A stretch of 64,000 bases of DNA from Chitinophaga silvatica (lineage in GTDB: Bacteria > Bacteroidota > Bacteroidia > Chitinophagales > Chitinophagaceae), in the NCBI RefSeq assembly GCF_003419895.1, contig NZ_QPMM01000012.1:248001-312000 (forward strand), read 5' to 3'. The notes below the pieces were generated by a model, which searched no databases, had not been told where the DNA came from, and saw only the letters and a program-made list of their open reading frames with translations. Below are positions 26,007-34,783 of the stretch, one piece after another (within the stretch, counting starts at the first letter, position 1; each line of letters starts with the position of its first letter). A program made the position numbers and the translations under genes.

Positions 26007-27101
26007 ATGAAAGATGATATGATCTTATTGCATGAAATTGAGCGTTACCTGGAGGGGGAAATGAGCGAGGCGGAACGGATTGCTTTCGATGAACTGCGTC
26101 GTACCAACCCAATTATAGATCAGCAGGTTGCAGAACATCAACTGCTGTTACAACAGCTTGAACAATTTGGAAATAGGAAGAATCTGCAGGCCAAAATGGA
26201 TGCAATTCATAATAATCTGGATATTCCACAACTCCGTAATCAGGCTCAGGCCGAAAATCAACTGGCAAAACGTTTGACTATCAGACGTCGTACCATTACC
26301 AACCTGGCCGCAGCTGCCTGCATAGCCCTGGTAACTTCATTGTCTACCATCGCTGTTATGCAGCACGAAGCTAAAAAGAAATCTACTGCTCAATACGAAG
26401 ATGTAAGACGCGTACTGAATAACATACAACGTTCCCAAAATGTACTGATCAATGATTTTAACAATAAAAGACGTGCACCTGCCAATCCGGGTACCTATGG
26501 TGGTACTGGCTTCGCTGTAAGCGGTAACGGTTATATTGTTACTAATTGTCATGTAGTTGCAGGGGCCGATTCAGTATATGTACTAAATAATAAAGGTGAA
26601 GCATACAAAGCTGTTAGTGTTTTTGAAGATATTTCCAGTGATCTGGCTATCTTAAAAATAGCTGACTCTTCTTTTAAAGGCCAACCCCTGCCCTATTCTC
26701 TCAAATCACAGAACCTGAAGTTAGGTGAAGAAGTATTCACCCTGGGCTTTCCTCGTGATGAAGTAGTTTATGGCAAAGGATATATAAGCGCAAAAACCGG
26801 CTTTAATGGCGATACCACGGCTTACCAGGTATCTATCCCTGTAAATCCCGGAAATAGCGGTGCTCCATTGTTAGATAGTAAGGGAGAAGTTGTAGGTATC
26901 GTAACCGGCAAACAAACTACTTCCGATGGTATTGCTTTCGCTGTTAAATCAGCCCATTTAAAGCATTTACTGGACGAAATGCCAAAAGATAAACAAGTAC
27001 GTAAAGATTTGTCTCACAAAAACCATCTTGAAGGTTTAAACCGGGTAGATCAGATAAAGAAGCTGGAAGAGTTTGTTTATATGATTAAAGTTTACAATTA
27101 A
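26007..27101 (+). CDS. Membrane-anchored trypsin-like serine protease with anti-sigma-like N-terminus
   Basis: 364 residues. Residues 1-75 are an acidic cytosolic helical region (IERYLEGEMSEAERIAFDELRRTNP) like the start of Bacteroidota anti-sigma factors. One membrane segment follows (about 97-117), then a coiled linker, then a periplasmic S1C/HtrA-type protease domain with His182 (TNCHVVAG), Asp212 (SSDLAIL) and Ser284 (NPGNSGAPL). No PDZ domain is seen; a short tail follows. It is co-transcribed with the sigma factor 12 bases upstream. A role in sensing and regulating that sigma factor is inference. Confidence 0.85.
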   Translation: MKDDMILLHEIERYLEGEMSEAERIAFDELRRTNPIIDQQVAEHQLLLQQLEQFGNRKNLQAKMDAIHNNLDIPQLRNQAQAENQLAKRLTIRRRTITNLAAAACIALVTSLSTIAVMQHEAKKKSTAQYEDVRRVLNNIQRSQNVLINDFNNKRRAPANPGTYGGTGFAVSGNGYIVTNCHVVAGADSVYVLNNKGEAYKAVSVFEDISSDLAILKIADSSFKGQPLPYSLKSQNLKLGEEVFTLGFPRDEVVYGKGYISAKTGFNGDTTAYQVSIPVNPGNSGAPLLDSKGEVVGIVTGKQTTSDGIAFAVKSAHLKHLLDEMPKDKQVRKDLSHKNHLEGLNRVDQIKKLEEFVYMIKVYN

Positions 27102-27163
27102 GACGAGTTAGTGATGCAGGTAAGTGAATAAAGGCAACTCTAAGCAAGACATATATTAAGTGT

Positions 27164-27195
27164 AAAAGGGCTGATCGTTTGATCAGCCCTTTTTA
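27164..27195 (+). terminator. Terminator of the sigma/protease operon
   Basis: A perfect 13-bp stem AAAAGGGCTGATC (27164-27176) / GATCAGCCCTTTT (27181-27193) with loop GTTT and a T-tract. Confidence 0.9.
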
Positions 27196-27203
27196 TTTGG
27201 AAT

Positions 27204-27516
27204 GAAGATTTCATGATTTAAAGATCTCTAATTGTTGGATTTATTTTTTGTGGCTGTAGGCAGGGCGGGGGCAAGCCCCGCCCCTACAGGGTTTCATCAA
27301 TATTATATTTCCTTCTGGCAGGCAAATTTCATGTTAAAGTCAATCATTTAATTTCAATTCTATTAAGAATTGAATCTACAATATAGAAATCAACATTCGG
27401 TGAAATCCTGTAGGGGCGGGGCTTGCCCCCGCCCAGTCTACGGTAAAGGATGTTTGTCCACAATATAAAATATCTTCAACTTCCTTAACTTAATAGCATT
27501 AGGCTTGCCCAGCCCA
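27204..27516. repeat. MITE-like inverted-repeat element, copy 2
   Basis: Related to 12059-12417. The inner arms are 27254-27298 and 27399-27443, with the same GC-rich core (GGGCGGGGGCAAGCCCCGCC). The flanks shared with copy 1 are TCTAATTGTTGGATTTA on the left, and GGTAAAGGATGTTTGTCCAC and CCTTAACTTAATAGCATT on the right. The left outer repeat is missing, so this copy looks truncated next to the terminator at 27164-27195. The spacer between the arms is not conserved. Confidence 0.78.
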
Positions 27517-27553
27517 GCTTACAGCAAATGGAATTTCATGAACCATAAGAAAC

Positions 27554-28270
27554 CTATTTCTTCAACCAGGCTTTATACTTATCTGTAATCCAATATAACA
27601 ATTCATTATTTTGGAGTGCCCGCATAGTATTATAATCAGGATAATTGTCTCTCATAAACAATTGTAATGAATCGCCATTCAAACCTGTTACCCGGCTTAC
27701 TAACAATGGAGTAAAACGAGAGTCAATAAACTTCTCTTTTTCCATCTTCTCATAATTTTCCTTGAATTGTCTTTTTTGGCGTTCGCCTTTAGAGAATCGG
27801 GTAATTGGACTAAACACGATACCTGCGCCTTGAGGTGTATTACCACCTGCTAAGGGTTTATTAGGCAAATCGAGCAAATATCCATACCACTCACGACGGG
27901 CTAATGAGTCTTGCTGATATGGAGTAAGCTGAGAAGTAACCTCTACCTGTTTTAGAAATCTACCTTCAGGTTTCATTATCACATTGGTAGTTTGAGTGCC
28001 TGAAGCCTGGTTAATGATAACGGTATCTGGTAAATATCCAACGAATGTAATTACAATCCGATCATTTCTATCTCCCAAAATCTTATAAAAACCGCCCTGA
28101 TCTGAAGATGCGCGTTTTCCTGAATTTAGATTAATGATACTGGCATAGGGTAATACAAGTTTATTGCTGTCTGAAATTACACCGGTTAAAGTAACCTGGG
28201 CAACAGCCAGCTTAGCAAATGTCATACAGAATATACCAACCAGAAAAATGGATCGAATAAAAGCCTTCAT
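27554..28270 (-). CDS. Secreted protein with carboxypeptidase-regulatory-like domain
   Basis: 238 residues. A signal peptide (FIRSIFLVGIFCMTFAKLAVAQ) is followed by a CarbopepD_reg_2-type beta-sandwich (about 25-110: VTLTGVISDSNKLVLPYASIINL, SSDQGGFYKI, DRIVITFVGYLPDTVII). The rest, about 130 residues, is uncharacterised. The domain usually sits at the front of SusC/TonB-dependent receptors, but here there is no barrel. Function is unknown. Confidence 0.75.
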   Translation of the reverse strand: MKAFIRSIFLVGIFCMTFAKLAVAQVTLTGVISDSNKLVLPYASIINLNSGKRASSDQGGFYKILGDRNDRIVITFVGYLPDTVIINQASGTQTTNVIMKPEGRFLKQVEVTSQLTPYQQDSLARREWYGYLLDLPNKPLAGGNTPQGAGIVFSPITRFSKGERQKRQFKENYEKMEKEKFIDSRFTPLLVSRVTGLNGDSLQLFMRDNYPDYNTMRALQNNELLYWITDKYKAWLKK

Positions 28271-28388
28271 AAAGATGAGTAAGTTTAACTGCTAAACCAA
28301 TCTATAAGTTACAACATATCAGTACAAACATTGTTTATATACTGATTAAGCACAAAGTAAAGCATTTGGACTGTTGTGAAAAAACAAA

Positions 28389-28419
28389 AAAATCCCCTTG
28401 TTTTTAACAAGAGGATTTT
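28389..28419 (-). terminator. Terminator after csbD-like gene
   Basis: AAAATCC and CTTGTT pair with AACAAG and GGATTTT around a short loop, with one C-A mismatch. A U-tract follows on the minus strand. Confidence 0.75.
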
Positions 28420-28447
28420 GATATATAAAATTTCAGGTTAGACGCGA

Positions 28448-28633
28448 CTAAGCAGATTTTAACAGGCTGATAATTTCATCTCTGGTTTTACCCAATTTCT
28501 GCTGTAGTTTACCTATCAGCTTATCTTCCTGCCCTTCTTCAAACAAAAGGTCATCATCTGTAAGGTCGGCATATTTCTTTTTGAGAGCACCTTTTAACTC
28601 ATTCCATTTTCCTTTAATTGATAAGGTATCCAT
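28448..28633 (-). CDS. CsbD-family stress protein
   Basis: 61 residues, the usual CsbD size, with KGKWNELKGALKKKYADLTDDDLLFEEGQ and LIGKLQQKLGKTRDEI. The family is induced by general stress in many bacteria, but its biochemical role is unknown. It follows the aldose epimerase gene by 48 bases on the same strand and could be a distal gene of the xylose operon or have its own promoter. Confidence 0.9.
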   Translation of the reverse strand: MDTLSIKGKWNELKGALKKKYADLTDDDLLFEEGQEDKLIGKLQQKLGKTRDEIISLLKSA

Positions 28634-28681
28634 AATTTAAGGTTTTATGGGTGAAACAATTAAGGGAGGAAAAGCCAAAGA

Positions 28682-29644
28682 CTATGCCATGCCAGCTGTG
28701 ATTTTTATCAAGGTATCAAAAACCCGGCTTTCATTGACCGCCAACTTTACCAGTCCGATCCCATTATTAAAGGCATCAGGAGCGCCACTCAGGTTTTCTA
28801 CGGCCATGCTCATACGATGTGGTGGTATATAGATTTGTAGAATAGGATAATGATTACCCGGATAGAAACTTATGTTGATATTTTTCTTCGGATCGTAGAT
28901 ATTGGCCAGCGGCTGGCTTTTCGATTGATCAAGGATAAATGAGTTATCAAGCTCAATACCCTTGAGTTGTTTGCCATTCACAAAGTCGGTATACGGAAGC
29001 AATTTGCCGGTTGGCAACAGCTCCTCATTAAACTCCACTATTTCCTTTGAGGCAAATGTTAATACCCATTCATCAACAGGTGTACCTGTGGTAAAATATG
29101 GGTGCCACCCATCTACTACTGGTATAGCAGAGTTGCTTTTATTAACAATAACAGTACTTACTTTTAATTCGTTGTTGGGATATAACGTAAAAGCTGCCAG
29201 ACATTCAAAGGCAAATGGATACCCCGAATCGGTAGCAGGATCATATTTGTACACTAAAGACACTGTAGCATGTTCGTTGCTGGCTTCCTGATGAGAAATA
29301 GTAAAAGGAAGATCATATAATAGTCCGTGGATTGCCTTACCCGGATTCAGGTTTTTCTGGATTTGATAAGATTTACCCTCCCAGGTGTATGTAGCATCCT
29401 TCATACGGCAGGCATATGGACTTAGCTTTACGCTTTTAAAGCTGCTTTTTAAATTGTCTTTTAAATCCTGAAGATCTTTATAACTGTCGATAAGGTTTAG
29501 AGTTTCTGCTCCCTGTCTGATTTTAAAAGCATGTAGCAATGCCCCAAAAGCAGGGATTACTTCAACCTGTGTACCGTTTTCCATATCGAGGAGCTCAATA
29601 ATATCAAAGCCGTTCTCCTGACGTGAATGGATGCTAAATTTCAT
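28682..29644 (-). CDS. Aldose 1-epimerase-like protein
   Basis: 320 residues of the galactose-mutarotase fold: VEVIPAFGALLHAFKI, LSPYACRMKDATYTWEGKSY, AIHGLLYDLPF, VVDGWHPYFTTG and YPGNHYPILQIYIPPHR. Members interconvert the alpha and beta anomers of sugars. In this operon it would supply the xylose anomer used by XylA. ATG 29644 follows the promoter-like spacer after the xylA palindrome; the frame is open to 29689 but the extra residues do not fit the family. Confidence 0.87.
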   Translation of the reverse strand: MKFSIHSRQENGFDIIELLDMENGTQVEVIPAFGALLHAFKIRQGAETLNLIDSYKDLQDLKDNLKSSFKSVKLSPYACRMKDATYTWEGKSYQIQKNLNPGKAIHGLLYDLPFTISHQEASNEHATVSLVYKYDPATDSGYPFAFECLAAFTLYPNNELKVSTVIVNKSNSAIPVVDGWHPYFTTGTPVDEWVLTFASKEIVEFNEELLPTGKLLPYTDFVNGKQLKGIELDNSFILDQSKSQPLANIYDPKKNINISFYPGNHYPILQIYIPPHRMSMAVENLSGAPDAFNNGIGLVKLAVNESRVFDTLIKITAGMA

Positions 29645-29685
29645 TGTCCGATTTTTTTGAGGTGGAAAAGTATAAAAAGTTTCAC

Positions 29686-29794
29686 GCAAAGGAGGTAAGT
29701 TTTTTGAAGAAACATAAGATTGTTAATATAGAATAAGGATTAGTAATCTAAATTACTAATCCTTATGTTTCTTCAAAAAACTTACCTTCTTTGC
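29686..29794. repeat. Palindromic element between xylA and the epimerase gene
   Basis: Outer arms 29686-29718 and 29762-29794 (33 bases, one mismatch) enclose a second perfect 15-base inverted repeat (29733-29747 / 29752-29766). The right arm can pair with either partner, so two mutually exclusive hairpins are possible. The ends (TTGCGAG, AAGGTAAG) resemble the repeat at 16921-17120. It probably tunes read-through from xylA into the epimerase gene. Confidence 0.8.
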
Positions 29795-29805
29795 GAGCAA
29801 CTATA

Positions 29806-31134
29806 TTAGATATTAGCGTTGATCAGATTCTCCAGCCATTCTTGTTTACCGCTGATTTGTTTAGGTTCTCCATTTTCAGCAGCGAAATTGCGGAGGTCTT
29901 CCAACGTTAGTTTACCAGTTTCAAAATCATGACCTTTACCACTGTCGAAAGAAGCGTAACGATCTTTACGGAATTGTTTGTAAGGTGTGTTGTTCAGCAC
30001 TTTTTCCGCAACGATGGCAGCTCTTGCAAAAGTATCGATACCGCCGATATGAGCATGGAAGATATCTTCGAGGTCGGTAGAGTTACGACGGGTTTTAGCG
30101 TCGAAGTTTACTCCACCACCAGCTAAACCACCGGCATCAAGGATTACCAACATACTTTCGATAAGGTCGTTCAGGTTAGTTGGGAATTGATCGGTATCCC
30201 AACCATTCTGAGCATCACCACGGTTTGCATCGATGCTGCCTAACATGCCAGCATCAGCAGCTACCTGGAGTTCGTGTTGGAAAGTATGTCCGGCCAGGGT
30301 AGCGTGGTTTACTTCGATGTTTAGTTTAAAATCCTTATCCAGGCCAAAGTGGCGCAGGAAGCCGATTACAGTAGCAGAATCGTAGTCGTATTGATGTTTC
30401 GTAGGCTCGCAAGGTTTAGGTTCTATGAAGAAAGTACCTTTAAACCCTTGTTTGCGGGCATAATCACGAGCTATAGTGAGGAAACGGGCCAGGTGTTCCT
30501 GTTCGCGTTTCATATCGGTGTTCAACAAAGTCATATAACCTTCACGGCCACCCCAGAACACATAGTTTTCACCACCCAGTGCAATAGTTGCATCCAGAGA
30601 GTTTTTAACCTGTGCACCAGCATAGGCTACAGCAGCAAAATCCGGATTAGTGGAAGCACCGTTCATATAACGAGGGTTACTGAATACATTGGCAGTTCCC
30701 CACAGTAATTTAACGCCACTTGCTTTTTGCTTTTCTTTAGCATAGGCAACTATTTGTTGCATACGGCCTTCATATTCAGCAAGGTTAGCACCTTCATCTA
30801 CCAGGTCAATATCATGGAAGCAATAGTATGGCAATCCCATTTTGGTAATGAATTCGAAAGCCGCATCCATTTTATCTTTAGCGCTTTGAACGGCATCTGA
30901 TGCAGTAAGCCATGGGAAATGTTTGGTACCAGGGCCGAATGGATCGCCACCGGTTCCGCAGAAGGTATGCCAGTAAGACACAGCAAATCTGAACAGTTCT
31001 TTCATTGATTTACCAGCAATAATGCGATTCTCGTCATACCACTTATAGGCTAGTGGATTGTCTGACTGGGGGCCTTCAAATTTTATCTCGCCAATCCCTT
31101 TAAAATACTCTTTGTTACCTAATGTAATACTCAT
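29806..31134 (-). CDS. xylA: Xylose isomerase
   Basis: 442 residues, the class II length. It converts D-xylose to D-xylulose. Catalytic His lies in YYCFHDIDL; metal sites lie in FFIEPKPCEPTKHQYDYDSAT, NIEVNHATLAGHTFQHEL and GSIDANRGD. The start ATG 31134 gives MSITLGNKEYFKGIGEIKFEG, a typical N-terminus. It follows xylB by 42 bases. Confidence 0.97.
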   Translation of the reverse strand: MSITLGNKEYFKGIGEIKFEGPQSDNPLAYKWYDENRIIAGKSMKELFRFAVSYWHTFCGTGGDPFGPGTKHFPWLTASDAVQSAKDKMDAAFEFITKMGLPYYCFHDIDLVDEGANLAEYEGRMQQIVAYAKEKQKASGVKLLWGTANVFSNPRYMNGASTNPDFAAVAYAGAQVKNSLDATIALGGENYVFWGGREGYMTLLNTDMKREQEHLARFLTIARDYARKQGFKGTFFIEPKPCEPTKHQYDYDSATVIGFLRHFGLDKDFKLNIEVNHATLAGHTFQHELQVAADAGMLGSIDANRGDAQNGWDTDQFPTNLNDLIESMLVILDAGGLAGGGVNFDAKTRRNSTDLEDIFHAHIGGIDTFARAAIVAEKVLNNTPYKQFRKDRYASFDSGKGHDFETGKLTLEDLRNFAAENGEPKQISGKQEWLENLINANI

Positions 31135-31176
31135 AACTAATGTGGGTTTAAAATGCTTTATACTAATCTGTTTCCG

Positions 31177-32655
31177 CTATTGGAGTAATTTACGAAGAGT
31201 TGTTACCCAATTCGCATAAATCTCCTGATATTGTTGATGGACGGATGCATCAGGTTCTATGACTGATAGGCATTCCATTCCATTGAACGCTTCGGTTTCA
31301 TTTACATAACCGGCACCGATTGCGGCACCTCTGGCAGCACCCTGCGCCCCGTCGGTATTGTAAAGTTCAATTACCACATTAGCCGTATTGGCAAAAGCCT
31401 GGCGGAATAATGGGCTCAGGAACATATTGGCATTACCTGCTCTTACGCGTTTGATGTTGAGGTTCATTTGTGTCATGATATCCATACCGTAGTTCAGTCC
31501 GAATACGATTCCTTCCTGAACGGCTCTCATCATGAATGCGCGGTTATGTCTGTTGAAATCGAGGTTCTTAACGGTGGCACCCGGAGTTTTATTTTCCAGG
31601 ATACGTTCGGCTCCATTACCGAAAGGGAATACCTGTAAGCCATTTGCACCGATTGGGGAAGTGGCGGCCAAGTCGTTCATTTCGGGATAGCTAATATCGC
31701 CAACCATGTTTTTCAACCAGCTATTTGCAATACCAGTTCCGTTTAAGCACATGAGCACACCATTTCTCGTATGTGCAGCATCGTTATTAACGTGAACAAA
31801 AGTATTTACACGACTTTGCGGGTCGAAATCATTTTTGTCATGCACCGCATATACTACACCAGAGGTACCCGCAGTGGTGGCGGCTTCCCCGGGTTGTAAT
31901 ACATTCAGGGAAAATGCGTTGTTTGGCTGATCACCGGCTCTGTAAGTAACCGGGGTTCCTGGCGCCAGGTTTAACGTTGCAGCAGCTGCAGCTGTTAAAG
32001 TGCCCTGGTGGCCAAAAGTAGGAACGATAGCCGACAACAGCTTTTCATCAATATCGTAATACTTTAATAATTCTTTATCTACTTCCTTTTTATTGAAATT
32101 CCAGAAAGTACCTTCCGATAAACCGGAAACAGTTGTACAAGCTTCTCCCGTAAGTTTCATGGCTATATAGTCGCCAGGGAGCATTATTTTATGAATTTTC
32201 TCATAAATGGCCGGTTCATTTTCCCTGATCCAGCGGAGCTTTGAAGCGGTGAAATTTCCAGGAGAATTTAGCAGGTTGCTTAAGCAATACTCTTCTCCCA
32301 ACTTCTTAAACGCTGTATTCCCAATACCAACGGCACGGCTATCGCACCAGATAATGGATGGGCGAAGTACTTGCTGGTCTTTATCCACACAAACCAGACC
32401 ATGCATCTGGTAAGCGATTCCGATTCCTTTGATCTGAGTAGGATCAACAGGATAACGTTTCAACAACAGTGCGGTTGCATTTACTACCTCTTTCCACCAG
32501 TTTTCTGGTTGTTGTTCGGCCCAATCGGCATGTGGCACCTCTATGGCCATCTCTTTTTCGGGAGAAGTAGCAGAAGCTACTCCAACACCGGTTTCGGCAT
32601 TAAGCAATGCTGCCTTAACAGAGGATGAACCAATATCATAACCTATAAAGTACAT
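31177..32655 (-). CDS. xylB: Xylulokinase (FGGY family)
   Basis: 492 residues. It phosphorylates D-xylulose to xylulose 5-phosphate for the pentose phosphate pathway. The N-terminal ATPase motif is GYDIGSSSVKAALL, followed by QMHGLVCVDKD and IWCDSRA. The C-terminal domain has AGTSGVVYAV, LCLNGTGIANSW and GGA-like NTDGAQGAARGAAIGAGY. It lies between the symporter and xylA genes. Confidence 0.95.
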   Translation of the reverse strand: MYFIGYDIGSSSVKAALLNAETGVGVASATSPEKEMAIEVPHADWAEQQPENWWKEVVNATALLLKRYPVDPTQIKGIGIAYQMHGLVCVDKDQQVLRPSIIWCDSRAVGIGNTAFKKLGEEYCLSNLLNSPGNFTASKLRWIRENEPAIYEKIHKIMLPGDYIAMKLTGEACTTVSGLSEGTFWNFNKKEVDKELLKYYDIDEKLLSAIVPTFGHQGTLTAAAAATLNLAPGTPVTYRAGDQPNNAFSLNVLQPGEAATTAGTSGVVYAVHDKNDFDPQSRVNTFVHVNNDAAHTRNGVLMCLNGTGIANSWLKNMVGDISYPEMNDLAATSPIGANGLQVFPFGNGAERILENKTPGATVKNLDFNRHNRAFMMRAVQEGIVFGLNYGMDIMTQMNLNIKRVRAGNANMFLSPLFRQAFANTANVVIELYNTDGAQGAARGAAIGAGYVNETEAFNGMECLSVIEPDASVHQQYQEIYANWVTTLRKLLQ

Positions 32656-32759
32656 ATAACGTGAAAAATTAGCAATCTAAAATTGGCACCGGATATTTCG
32701 TTGCCTTAAGATAAAGCAAGAAAATATCCGGTTGCCAAACTTACAAATAAATCAATCTA

Positions 32760-34445
32760 CTACCAGAAAACAGTATATAAAGCAATCAGGATTCCTGTGA
32801 TCAGCAATGCGCCAACAGTGAAACCAAGATTGGGTTTAAACATACCGGCATCGATAGCCAGACCTTTAGGATTGTTAACACTTGCTTTATCTGATACGGA
32901 AATGATTACCATTCCCAGTACACAAATCACAAACACAATACCCATACGATCTATAAACGGAATTTCATACAATTTGCTATCACCGTTAAGCGCGCTGAAT
33001 CCGATCTGAGACAATGGCTGAAGATCTACCCAATTCGGCAGAAATTTCAGCGCAAATGACATCAGCAAACCTCCGATCATCGCAAACATAGCTGCACTGG
33101 AGGTAGTACGTTTCCAGAAGAAGCCCAGCGCAAACATGGCAAATACACCAGGAGATACAAAGCCGGTATATTCCTGAATGAACTGGAAACCACCTTTTTT
33201 GTCGATACCCAGGAAGTTGGAGATCACAATTGCAATTACCATTGTGATAACTACGACTGCACGACCTACTCCTACGATCTTTTTCTCGTCGGCATCTTTA
33301 TTATAGATTTTCTTATAGATATCTAAAGAGAAAATAGTAGAAATACTATTTGCTTTACCGGCCAAAGAGGCCACTACGGCAGCGGTAAGAGCTGCAAAAG
33401 CTAGTCCTTTCAGTCCTGCCGGTAAAAGATTCAGTAATACCGGGTAAGCATTATCAGGATTTAGCGCATCTCCTTTGGTCATCGCTCTACCAAAATCATC
33501 GAAATTATTTGAATACAGTACATAAGCTGCAATACCAGGTAATACAACGATGATAGGCATCAGGAGTTTCAGGAAACCAGCAAACAGTAATCCACTGCGC
33601 GCAGTTTTTAAGTCGGCACCCAAAGCACGTTGAGTAATGTATTGGTTACATCCCCAATAGTTCAGGTTTACGATCCACATCCCACCGATCAATACACTCA
33701 ATCCGGGTAAATCGAGATAATGAGGATTGTCTTTCTTTAAGATCATGTGGAAATGATCACCTGCATGTTCTGTCATTAAAGAGAAACCTTTAAGAACTCC
33801 CGTGGTACCGAAATGGGAAGATACCAGTTCAAGTGCCAGGTAAGTGGTAGCTAAGCCACCCAGAATCAGGAAGAATACCTGAATAACATCTGTATATCCA
33901 ATAACCTTCATACCTCCCAATGTGATGAGGATAGCAAAAAATGCCAGCATAATCATACAGAGATAGAAGTCGAGCCCGGAAATAGTAGATACCGCCAGTG
34001 CTCCCAGGAAGAGGATAGAAGTTAGATTTACCACAACATACAGGAGTAACCAGAAAACGGCCATGATAGTGGCTACTGTTTGGTTATACCTGCGCTCCAG
34101 GAACTGGGGCATTGTATAAATCTTGTTTTTCAGATAGATGGGCAGAAAAAATACAGCAACAACAATGAGAGTAGCAGCAGCCATCCATTCGTAGGTAGAA
34201 ATAGCCAGACCCATGCTAAATCCGCTTCCCGACATTCCGATAAACTGCTCAGCAGAGATATTGGAAGCAATCAAAGAAGCACCGATAGCCCACCAGGTAA
34301 GGGAACCTTCCGCCAGGAAAAAGTCTTTCGAATCAGTTGTCGCCTTTTTCTTCTTGTGATAGATATAGTAACCATAACCGGCTACTATTACAAAGTATAC
34401 CAGGAATACCAGGTAATCTAAGATGTGTAAGGATTTTGTTTGCAT
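32760..34445 (-). CDS. Sodium/sugar symporter, SSS family (probable xylose uptake)
   Basis: 561 residues with about 14 hydrophobic segments. SSS/SGLT features are DFFLAEGSLTWWAIGASLIASNISAEQFIGMSGSGF near TM1-2 and later SLAGKANSISTIFSLDIYKK. It would couple Na+ entry to sugar import across the inner membrane; xylose is inferred from the adjacent xylB and xylA. ATG 34445 is used instead of a TTG three codons upstream. It is the first gene of the operon. Confidence 0.88.
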   Translation of the reverse strand: MQTKSLHILDYLVFLVYFVIVAGYGYYIYHKKKKATTDSKDFFLAEGSLTWWAIGASLIASNISAEQFIGMSGSGFSMGLAISTYEWMAAATLIVVAVFFLPIYLKNKIYTMPQFLERRYNQTVATIMAVFWLLLYVVVNLTSILFLGALAVSTISGLDFYLCMIMLAFFAILITLGGMKVIGYTDVIQVFFLILGGLATTYLALELVSSHFGTTGVLKGFSLMTEHAGDHFHMILKKDNPHYLDLPGLSVLIGGMWIVNLNYWGCNQYITQRALGADLKTARSGLLFAGFLKLLMPIIVVLPGIAAYVLYSNNFDDFGRAMTKGDALNPDNAYPVLLNLLPAGLKGLAFAALTAAVVASLAGKANSISTIFSLDIYKKIYNKDADEKKIVGVGRAVVVITMVIAIVISNFLGIDKKGGFQFIQEYTGFVSPGVFAMFALGFFWKRTTSSAAMFAMIGGLLMSFALKFLPNWVDLQPLSQIGFSALNGDSKLYEIPFIDRMGIVFVICVLGMVIISVSDKASVNNPKGLAIDAGMFKPNLGFTVGALLITGILIALYTVFW

Positions 34446-34783
34446 AACGTTCAAACGTGGTTATAAAAATTTTGGCGGATCAATATACGAATAAATGTAA
34501 AAAATACGCTTTCAAAGGAATAATTTAGATCTTAATGGCATCGGTAATCCAGCGGATCAAAACTATATATTTAAATAACATATCATAATCTATTAATTAA
34601 AATAGAAACAAATAGTACCCTTTTAATAGACAAAAGGTACCTATACAGTCATAAAAAATCTATTTTAGTAGTTGCCGTTAGCCCTGTGTGCGGAGGTTAG
34701 TGGGTATCTACCAAATGCCTTATCGTGGAAATAAAAAATAAATATATGGCACAGAATTGCACCATGCAAGTATTTGGAAAAAA
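34446..34783. promoter_or_regulatory. Upstream region of the xylose operon, 338 bases without a gene
   Basis: AT-rich. A minus-strand TAGTTTTG at 34558-34565 fits a -7 box for the symporter gene; no clear -33 partner. An inverted repeat GTACCCTTTT (34615-34624) / AAAAGGTAC (34632-34640) lies upstream and could be an operator. No coding sequence or regulator gene is seen here. Confidence 0.4.

Noticed and set aside
12059..27516. Insertion sequences at the two GC-rich inverted repeats
   Set aside because: Neither copy contains an ORF or transposase remnant; they are non-autonomous repeats at most.
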